The notes under the pieces: generated by a model
What the model was told of the DNA's origin: nothing
Databases searched by the model: none
What the model saw: the letters and a program-made list of their open reading frames with translations, nothing else
Part shown: positions 55,601 through 64,000 of the stretch, piece by piece
How the letters are laid out: each line of letters opens with the position of its first letter
How positions within the stretch are numbered: the stretch's first letter is position 1
Made by a program: the position numbers and the translations under genes
Assembly (NCBI GenBank): GCA_013368445.1
Contig: JAACJO010000001.1
Span: forward strand, 496,001-560,000
Length of the DNA: 64,000 nt
From: Leucocoprinus leucothites
Taxonomy: Eukaryota; Basidiomycota; Agaricomycetes; Agaricales; Agaricaceae
Direction: 5' to 3'

Positions 55601-58600
55601 GGCGTTGGCGCTGTCACAAGAGACGTGTAAGAACAATAACAATAACAAATGACACAAATCAACTGACCGAAGTGATACGAATGTGAGAAGCAGCAACACG
55701 GAGGGCGACGGGAACCCGCATGGAATTAAACTGCTTCCAAGTAACATCCTGAAACTCATCATACAGCTCTTGCTCAAGTGCATCTATTCAGTGAATCAAT
55801 ACGAGCCACAGGAAAGGAGAGTAGAAACAGAAGAAAAGCTCACTTGTCTCCGAAAGAACTTGGCCAACATTTTCCGGTAGCTCCTCCAGCAACTGAGCAA
55901 CAGAAACATAGGTCTTTATACTCGCACAAAAAGCCGTCCCTATACCAACCATCAATAAAAAAAACAACAGGACAGACCAATTCAAGAACAGAAAAAACGC
56001 ACCAGCCATAAAGTTGTACAAACGCCTGAAATACTTTTGTGCGAGCGAGTTCGGATTCAGCACATGAGCCGTGATAAACCTCTCTCTAATATCCTTGGGC
56101 ACGATCTCCGCGCAGAATCTGAGCCACTGCAGCGGAAGTTCCGACATCGAAGAAAAGCCGGTACAGTCCACAATGACATCAAAAGGTTGGCCAAAGAACT
56201 TTGAATCGTTCAAGGTCTAAGAAAAATCATCGTGAGCAAGGGATGTGTGTTAAGCATCAGTTGAAGCCGTACCTTCAGGATATAGTACATGAGCAGCTCG
56301 ATGTCAATAGCCTCCACATCAAACTTGTTCAGCCGCAAGACGAAAAGAGTCAAACCCTAGAACATGTTGATGTCAGCAGGGCCGTCAAACATACAGTAGC
56401 AAAAACAACAAACCTGATCATTAGGTGGCGTCTCAACAAAGAAATTTTGAACAGAAGCAGTACTCTGGTCCGAATAGCGACTCATGAGCTCATGATACCC
56501 TATCGAATCCTGCGAAGCAACATGACAGAGCTCAGGGATACCGACAGGAGTACCCAGATCAACCAAGAGCGCACACAGCTCATCCCATGCACGTTTCCCA
56601 TTCAAAGTCGAAGGATCACCTCCATCCGTCGCCGGCCGCGACATACTCAACAACTCCTTGCCAATCTTGTCCGCATGCCGATCCAAGAACCGGTGCAGCA
56701 CAATCGCATCCGTATCATCACTAATCGTGCCTTGCCAAGGATCATCGCACTCAAAAGCAGATGGAGGAGATTTCTTGGCAATCAAATCAGTAAAACAAAT
56801 TGGGCTTAAATCAGCTGCAAGTGGCTCACATGGATCTCACTCAAGAAACGAGTAACATTGGCGATTTGACCCTCCAAAAACTTGTTGAGAGGCGTCATGT
56901 GCGCCTCCTTGCCAAAAAAGATATTGTTCGCAAGGTTCTGCAAAATCTTTCCAATAAGCATCAGACCTCGGCGCATGGTCATTCCATTCTCCATCGGCAA
57001 CTCAATGTCAACCGTTTCAGGTGACACGACGGCAGGAGTAATGAACCTAACGACAACAACATGAGGCAAACTCAGGGGGTAACAGGAGAGACATACCTCA
57101 AGAAAATGAACGCTCCCATGACAGAGAACTTTGACGTAGGCCAAATTTCCGCGCTAGAAAAAAATCCACACTCAACACCCTATTAACTAAAAAAAAATCC
57201 ATCTATCCAACTCACACTCGATGCGAAATATACGCCGATATCTCTCGAATCATCCTACCAACCCGACCAGCATCAGCACACCCAAAGCCAGCCATTAAAC
57301 GTGAACACATACGGGGGCATCTGAGGCAACGACGACGTCACCAAACTCAAAAACTTGGACGCAGCATACTCCACCGTCCTCTGATTCTCCAACAAATCCT
57401 GCTCCTTCGCCTTGGACGGATCCATCTCATAACTATGCCCAACCGGCAACTCCTTCATAAACGTAATAAGCGGGGCAATCAACCCCCGAAGGTAATTATA
57501 CCCATGTATCTTCGCAAACGCAGTCACAAACTTGTTCCCCACAGAATTGTGTCGGAAGAGTGAGACTTCAGATGTCACGGATGCAATCTCCGCGTCAATT
57601 AGCGCCTTGAGGAAGCTTGTTAAGGGTGCCCGTGTGTCGAAGATGTTGAGCATGACGGAGATCATCATGTCGTCTTCTGTGAACGGACAGACTTCGACGA
57701 TCGTCAACGCCAGAGCAAGCTAAAATAATAACAAAACCGCTAAGCATCCCAAGTTGAAAGTAAACCACGAAAACGAACCTTTGAGCCTCGCACCAACTAA
57801 CATCCAACACCACCATTAGCCAAAATCATACCACATACACGGGAATGTACTACTCACCTCAACAAGTCTCGCATTCCGACTCTGCGCAGCAGACCGCTCC
57901 TCCGCATTAAACGTCGTCCCCTGCCCAATCACACGAGCAAACACATGCGCAAATATCACCTTCTTCCGCTTATCTTGATCATACGCAAGAGGAAGGCATT
58001 GCTTAAATCCAATCTCGCTATTGGCGCTGACTAGATTAGCGAGACCCGTGATAACGAGCTCTCGAATCTCGTTGTCGCGATGATGGGATCCCTGCAGTCT
58101 CTACAAATACATAAACACGATCAGCTCCTCCTCAAAAGAGAGACAAACGGGAACTCACCTCAATGCCCAAATACTCCGACTCATCATCCGACTCTATAAC
58201 CTACACAACCCCACATATTAACAACGCACCGGAGAGAGAGAGACAAACAAAAGTAAAACACGACATACCGCATAATCCGGCTGATACATCTCCAAAAACT
58301 GCAACAACATATGCGAATACTTATTAAACTCCCTCGAAACCACATGAATCGTATCATCACCCGCATTCAACGTATCCGTAAACCGCAGCTGAAACTTGTC
58401 CAACAACTTGACCAGCGTCTTCAAACAAGCCACATTAAACTCGTCCACATGCAGATCCGAGTTCGCCGCCTAAAAACACCATGATTATCATCAGCAAAGG
58501 CGTATATGAGGAAGGAAAGAGGAAGAAGGGAGAGGAGAGGAGAGAGGGAAAAGAATCTCACAGGAACAGTCACCTCCATCCACTCCATCAACAACTCAAT

Positions 58601-61600
58601 AATATTCTGCCTCGCCGGACTCTCCTTCCTCAAAATAAACGTATCCATCCTCATCGAAATCCCATCACACAACCCACAAAACTTCATCCTCAACCTAAAC
58701 GTCTGCGACCCCTCACACCTCGAAATCATATTCGTCAACGACATCAACGTCGGGCTGATATCAAACGTCATCTTCTCCTCCAAATTCCTCTCATTGTCCA
58801 ATATCAACTTCAGAATCGCGATGAACTATCGGGGTGGAGAGACGAGTAAGCACCAACAAATAACCCCTTAACCGAAACGCACCTGTTCCAAAAACAACAA
58901 ATACTCCTCACTCAAATCATCCTGCTCATACGCTCTTGTCGTCTCATCCAAATACTTCAACACCCTCGGATACAACTTTGGATGCAACTCCGCTCCAAGC
59001 GCCTCCCTCGCAAGATCTCTCGTCGCCACACACGATATCGTCAAGATCCTATTCAAATCCGAAAGAAACGGATTCAAATACGGATATATATCCTCCATCG
59101 CTAGTAGTTCATCCGGAAGATACTTGTACGGGATCATAGAAACCAGTTTGTTTCGCGCTTCTTTTGCGTTCTCAAGGCATATGCCACCAAAGGCGGCCAT
59201 GAATAGAGTTAAATTGTGCCATTGGAATTTCTGGTCCTGTTGGAATAAACAGTTTGAGTAAATGAACAGTATCAAGAGCAAAACGAAAGCGCACCTGGTC
59301 TTTCCAAGCCGGACCTATCCCCGTATGCGAAACCCTACTCGGATCACGCACCATATCCAACACAGGCTCCGTCAACAACCTCCACCTCTTATGACACTCA
59401 TTCCACACCACCACATCAATCGCATGACACGGCGCCAACAGCCTCAAATGCTTCCTAACCCTCTTCTGATGCCCAACACGACCCACCACCGTCACCTTTG
59501 GATCCCCCAACTGATCAAACACCCTCGCCCTCTTTGCATAATCTTCTGCTGATATGAAATCAATCCTCGGCGCATCGGGTTGTCTTTGGGCGATGGCTAG
59601 GTGTCTTAGGCCTTTGGCGGCTAGTTGGGATATGACGTTGTTGGATGAAGTCAGGGTGACTGTGAATGCGATTTCGGCCATGACGAATGCGGGTACTCGG
59701 TCTGCGTCGAGTTGGATGTCTTTTACGTGTTGACCCTAGAAACAAGATCAGATATGTGATATGGAGGGGGAGGGAGCGGACAAACCTCGATTTTGACGAG
59801 ATAAAGGTCTAGAACCTGTAGCGCTAACGATACCCATAATCTCTGCATCTCAATATTATCCCTCGCCCTCAACAAATTCACCGAAACGCTCAACAGCGTC
59901 GCAGGCCTACAATCCCAACCAACACCCTCAATCAACCTCCTCCCCTTCTGGAAAAGAATCAAAATCCACTCACAAAGACGCCTTGATCAACTTTGACATC
60001 AACTCAAACCTCTTCCCCTCCTCCTGCCCCTGCCCAGTAGCACCAACACCAGGTACACTCCTAAACAATCCAACTGCCAACCTACACAAACAAGTCGTCA
60101 CCGACACCTTCACACAATTATCCACATTCATATCCCAAATCTTCACCACCACCCCCACCCACTCCTCCAAATCCTCCTTACTCGCCCCCGTCGTATGAAA
60201 ATTCGCATCTTGCCTCCATAACGATAATATCCCCAACATCAAGAGCTCTTTATCCGAAAGCGACTCACTGACGATGCGTTTGGCTTTCGGTTTCGAATCG
60301 GGATGTTTCATGGCGCCGTAAGAGTCGAGTTCGGGACGTCGGTGGCCGAGAGTTTTGAATACTTCGCGTAGGCGTTTGGAGATGGATACGTGTAGTGGGG
60401 TGAGGGAACGTTGCCAGGGGAAGCGGGAGGCCTATTAGGAGTGTTAGCAAATAGTTTGTGGAAAGAAGATAGTATATGATACCTCTTGAGCTAAAGTCAG
60501 ACAAGCCCTCACAGCACAAATCTTGACCGCGTCCGACCGAGTGGGTTCCAACCACTCTTTAATCAACGGTACAGATTCCTCAGGCGAGAGGAAACGATAG
60601 ACTGTAACCAATACATTGGCATACAACACCACATCGATTTCATCAGCCTCCCAGATAGTCGTTCGTCCTGGAAGTTTTTGTGATATCTGATTCAGTGCAC
60701 TCTGTATAAGTTAATTAGCAAGTGAATTAATTAAATTAGAAAACGAGGTACGTACCTTGATTTCATGAGCAATGTCAATAGCAAGAAGCCTCAACGGAAC
60801 CTCTTCATGTTCTTCCGCAACAGCAAAAGTAGCAGCACGACAAAGATCAACAGCAGCCGCCAACCCTACTTCCGAATGCTTCGACAGTCCAGGACTACTA
60901 GCCTGTTTCAACATCTCATCTAAAAACCTCAAGTCCTGGCATCACCCCAATACCCGATCAATAACAATGAAAATGGGACGAGGATATAAACGTTACGCAC
61001 CTTTCTGGACAATTTGTGCACCTTGCCGCTATACTTGACATAATCCAAAGCTAGCCTCCCCGAGATTATACAACACAACGCTGTAAGAGTAGGCCAAACG
61101 AGTCTTTCCTCGCCTCCTACACCTCCACCACCACCACCTCCCGTGATGAGTGCCATACCCGTAGCACTACCGCCCGTACTCGAGCCACCTCCTCCTCCTC
61201 CCGACTTCATTTTCGAATACAAAAGATCAAACACGCGTTCAGGTGCACCTTCCGTCAACTTGTTACTCCCACCTCTCGAAGCGGAATTCCCACTCCCAAA
61301 CGCAGTCGTACTACCCGTACCCATATTGCCGACAGTCGTCGTCGTAGCAGCAGCCGAGGCAGATGTGGAGGACGACCCCACCGTCGACCTCGCAAGCTCA
61401 TTAAACTCCTCCTCCCACCCCTCAATCCAATTCCACACCGCCTTTCTAAGCGGAATCGCAATAGCCCACTGTGCTTCTTTCACCATATTCACAAGCAACG
61501 AACTCAGTTCATTCAACACCATAACCAATCTCTGCCTATCAAACACAATCCATCCCAACAACGTCAGATCCGTCAAATCCTCACCCCGCTGAAGTTCCTC

Positions 61601-63051
61601 TGGTTTATTTGCCAGGGAACGAATTTTTGTGCGGAGGCGGTCGTAGAGGGTGGCGTAGTTGGTCAGGGAGAGGAAGGAGATGATGTGTCCACTGTAGTGC
61701 GAGATGAGGGAAATACAGGCTGTACGGGATTTAGTTAGCGAGGAGTGGGTTTTGGTGTATTTTGTGAGGTAAGCTGGAATTAGGTGGGGGTTGAGAGGGG
61801 GTAAGGGGGCATGTGAGGGATGGGAGTAGGGTGAAGAGGAAGAGTGGGAGGGAGGTGGTGGAGTGAGGATGGAGGAGGGTTTAGTTTTGATGGATGCGGA
61901 TGTGGAAGAGGAGAGGACCGAGCCGGTGGAATGTTGGTTTCGCAGATGAAGGTGTGGTTGTCGAATGGGTGCTCGTCCTTCAACACCTTCGCTGGAACCA
62001 GGTGCTGGTGTTGTTCCCCAATCTCCTACACCGTCAACCTCGAAATCCCGAAAGGTAATATCTGACGTTTTGCTCGGCAGAGTTAGCGGTACCTCGGAGG
62101 GTGCGCTTTGCCGCAGATAAGTAAGGATAATGCTCAAAACATATCGAGCACAACGTTCTTCTAATGGTGGAGGGGCTGTTCCATCTCCAGAAGATTGTGG
62201 ATAAGAAGCAGTTTCGGAAGTCGAGTGTTCGGACGATGTGTGTCGACGTTGTGGTTGAGCAAAGGCATAAGGGGTAGAAGTAGCGATAGGTGGAGGGACA
62301 GTCGCGGATCCAGGTATAGGTGTATTGGGCGCGTTGGTATTGGTGGGGGAGTTGAGGTTTGGGTGTGTGGAGGGTGGTTGGGAGCGGGGGGAAAGTCGGG
62401 AGGCAAGGTTGACGGAAAGGACTTTGAGGATGAAGAGTTGTGATTGGAGAGTTTCGAGTGAGAAAAGATTATTTTCGTCTGCTTGCTAAAGTGGGCGTGA
62501 GTGATGGATTGGTTGGATGGAAAGGGCACATGTGGGTTTACCTTTGAGAGAGTATCGAGGATGCTGGCCAGAGTCCAGACTATGACGGCTAATGCGTCGT
62601 TTGGCAGGTCTGTCAGAGCATCAATGGCTTCTTGTACAATCTCATCTGCTTCCACTGTATCAAGGGTATGTCCAGAATTACACGGGAGCTAAAAAGCGCA
62701 GGCGTCAACGTTTAGGAGGCAGCTAGAATTCCCCTAAAGACCCACCTTGTTCTTCAGCCGCCCAGCTAGAGCACCGACGACCTTTTGGTAGCGATTCGCG
62801 TTAATCTCCATGGTGAGCTGGGAATTTGTAAGTTGTGATCCGGAAAGAACAGTAGACTGGGAGGCGGCATTAAAGGCGGGAACACTGGATTCAGCAGGCT
62901 TCTTGGGAGGGAGATTGGGAGAACTTGATGCGGCTTGGGAAGAGCCACCGCCTACGCCTATGATGGGAGCAGAGGGTCTTCGAGGCATTGTCCAGGTAAT
63001 ACCAGGGCCTCCAGTGCCGGGCAACCTTTCGAAAAAAGACGTGTAATCCAC
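52668..63051 (-). CDS. IRA1: Neurofibromin/IRA-type Ras GTPase-activating protein, with an apparent one-base frameshift
   Basis: Exons: 62746-63051, 62542-62688, 61001-62485, 60756-60935, 60483-60701, 59786-60431 (frame break near 59974), 59295-59735, 58883-59236, 58562-58825, 58269-58469, 58159-58200, 57858-58100, 57779-57796, 57313-57719, 57216-57254, 57097-57153, 56830-57046, 56414-56773, 56273-56356, 56003-56216, 55844-55939, 55668-55783, 55431-55610, 55162-55375, 54814-55109, 54556-54756, 54045-54501, 53040-53992, 52668-52991; about 2919 residues. It turns off Ras by stimulating GTP hydrolysis, upstream of cAMP or MAPK signalling. The GAP domain (about 1430-1830) has the arginine-finger loop SLFRHNSVGNK (Arg about 1571) and FIFLRFITPAVVSPE. 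A Sec14-like segment (PFDVIVDCTGFSSM, about 1914) and a PH-like part follow, as in NF1. Low-complexity Gly and Ser tracts occur near residues 420-560. The donor of exon 58562-58825 could be 12 bp shorter. Confidence 0.93.
57779..57796 (-). other. 18 bp micro-exon of the RasGAP gene
   Basis: TTGGTGCGAGGCTCAAAG encodes LVRGSK, flanked by a 61 bp and a 59 bp GT-AG intron. It joins RLVE to LALALTIVEVCP in phase zero. Skipping it would keep the frame but lose six residues just before the GAP core. Confidence 0.75.
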
Positions 63052-63594
63052 GGTGCTACTGAAGCGCTAGTCAAGGAGTAGCAACAACAGAGGGGGAGGG
63101 AGAAGACAGTGGCAGCAGCCAGGGATTGGCGTGCAGAGGGTTGAGTGGGAAATGATTCCATAGGGCTTTGATGGCGATGACTAAGCAAGACGTACAACTG
63201 TATGTAGTAGACGGAAGAGGACTCTGGTAAACGTAAAGGTAGGTGCTGCGGTATGCGACACACACAGCGATTGGGGTGGGCCCAAGCAAATGTGAGATGT
63301 CACTGATGGCGAAATGCGGCGTACCCAGGGGATCAGGTCTGATGCAGTGACTCGGACTAGTCTTTGGATGCAAAAGCTCTGGAAGATGAGAGACACAGCC
63401 ACTGGACCCACAGGCAAGAGTAAATTGGATCAGTCTATTGTTCGCCTAATGAGGAGAGGGCGGAGGGGAGTCAGGGGGGAGCGCGGGAAATCGATTTACG
63501 ATAATATTTTACATTCTTGACTCGGGATTTGGAATTTGAAACGCTGGCTTGATCCACGTCGCCCTGGCCGTCTTTCTTGCCAGTCATCCCAACC
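63052..63594. promoter_or_regulatory. Divergent promoter region, RasGAP / NAM8-like
   Basis: 543 bp between two divergent start codons. Open frames over it (for example 62958-63417 minus) overlap the RasGAP start and show no domain. No TATA box was recognised. Confidence 0.45.
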
Positions 63595-64000
63595 ATGCCC
63601 ACCGACCACCTCCACCTCTACCGCAGTCCCCCCTCTCCTCTCCCCCTCTCTCCTGCAACAACGGACCAACCCCCTGCCACCCTTTACCAGACAGAGGCCA
63701 GGGACACTCCGCCTCGCCACCAGCTTGCTGGTCCGTCGTTGGGCTTTTCCCGCTCAACGCTGCTCTGGGGCAATTTCGAGCCCTGGATGGACGAGGAATA
63801 CGCCAAGCAGGTTTGTAACTTGATGGGTTGGGAACCTGTCACCATCAAAGTTCCTCAACCCAGTCCCGATCCCGCCACAGGCCACCAACCAAACAATCCC
63901 GGTTACTGCTTTCTCACCTTTTCCACACCCGCACACGCGGCAAACGTCCTCGCCCAGGTCAACAACAGTCCCAAGGGTGGCCACATGATCATGCCCAACT
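63595..64000 (+). CDS. NAM8: RRM protein of the NAM8/Csx1/TRNAU1AP type (5' part only)
   Basis: The frame from ATG 63595-63597 runs to the window end without a stop (135 codons). After a Pro-rich, disordered leader of about 60 residues comes TLLWGNFEPWMDEEYAKQVC, then LMGWEPVTIKVPQP, NNPGYCFLTFSTPAHAANVL and VNNSPKGGHMIMPN. This is the first RRM of the NAM8 group, with the characteristic L-W-G-(D/N)-(L/F)-EPWMDE opening and a GYCF RNP1. The family binds U-rich or intronic sequences in splicing (Nam8) or stress mRNA stability (Csx1). Later RRMs would lie beyond the window. No intron is seen so far. Confidence 0.78.
   Translation, partial: MPTDHLHLYRSPPSPLPLSPATTDQPPATLYQTEARDTPPRHQLAGPSLGFSRSTLLWGNFEPWMDEEYAKQVCNLMGWEPVTIKVPQPSPDPATGHQPNNPGYCFLTFSTPAHAANVLAQVNNSPKGGHMIMPN

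Noticed and set aside
53118..61592. Many plus-strand frames of 60-150 codons across the RasGAP gene
   Set aside because: They are antisense shadows of exons; the minus strand gives a continuous neurofibromin protein with motifs in the right order.
1..64000. tRNA, rRNA, CRISPR arrays, intact transposons or secondary-metabolite core genes
   Set aside because: None was recognised by eye. I saw no convincing T-arm/acceptor pairing, no spacer-repeat array, no transposase or reverse transcriptase motif, and no PKS/NRPS/terpene synthase motif. A small structured RNA could have been missed.

Overview
The window is nuclear DNA of a filamentous basidiomycete, most likely a wood- or litter-decaying agaricomycete. 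Genes are dense and on both strands, and nearly all are split by GT-AG introns of about 47-75 bp. The gene content also fits: an AA9 lytic polysaccharide monooxygenase, a GPI-type GH16 glucanase, a P450 and several lineage-restricted families. I rebuilt gene models by hand by joining reading frames across GT-AG junctions; each complete model closes with total exon length divisible by three, except two genes that need a one-base correction (RPS12 and the neurofibromin gene).

Layout. 1-312: 3' end of an RGG/RS-rich gene (+). 632-1120: ribosomal protein S12 (-), divergent from a SKI8/WDR61 WD40 gene (1373-2743, +). 3311-4442: WW-like agaric family protein (-). 5717-8633: large disordered coiled-coil protein (-). 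9213-10140: three-span membrane protein (+). 10919-12427: membrane-anchored alpha/beta hydrolase (-). 14047-15884: tandem dual-specificity phosphatase whose second domain is catalytically dead (+). 16159-17652: peroxisomal-type CoA diphosphatase (Nudix, +), followed by a decayed duplicate of its 3' half. 18900-19796 and 23097-24038: two paralogous secreted His/Gly-repeat proteins (-), flanking a DNA-glycosylase-like gene (21086-22531, -). 26285-27836: GH16 (-). 31156-33140: cytochrome P450 (+). 33916-35436: single-span disordered protein (-). 36090-37819: CHORD-like zinc-binding protein (-). 40863-41774: membrane protein (+). 42907-43995: AA9 LPMO (-). 44914-46597: cyclophilin-RRM PPIL4 (+). 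47308-48180: BTB protein (+). 48682-52213: coiled-coil protein (-). 52668-63051: neurofibromin/IRA RasGAP in about 29 exons (-). 63595-64000: 5' end of a NAM8-like RRM protein (+), running off the window.

The left and right thirds are mostly conserved housekeeping or signalling genes (translation, RNA decay, splicing-linked isomerase, Ras control). The middle (about 18-44 kb) is more accessory: repeat proteins, CAZymes, a P450, long gene-poor gaps of about 2-3 kb, and decayed fragments. The signals most likely to be undescribed are the pair of secreted histidine/glycine repeat proteins with a possible third relic, and the tandem phosphatase/pseudophosphatase. There is no sign of a CRISPR array, of a tRNA or rRNA that I can recognise, or of an intact transposon.
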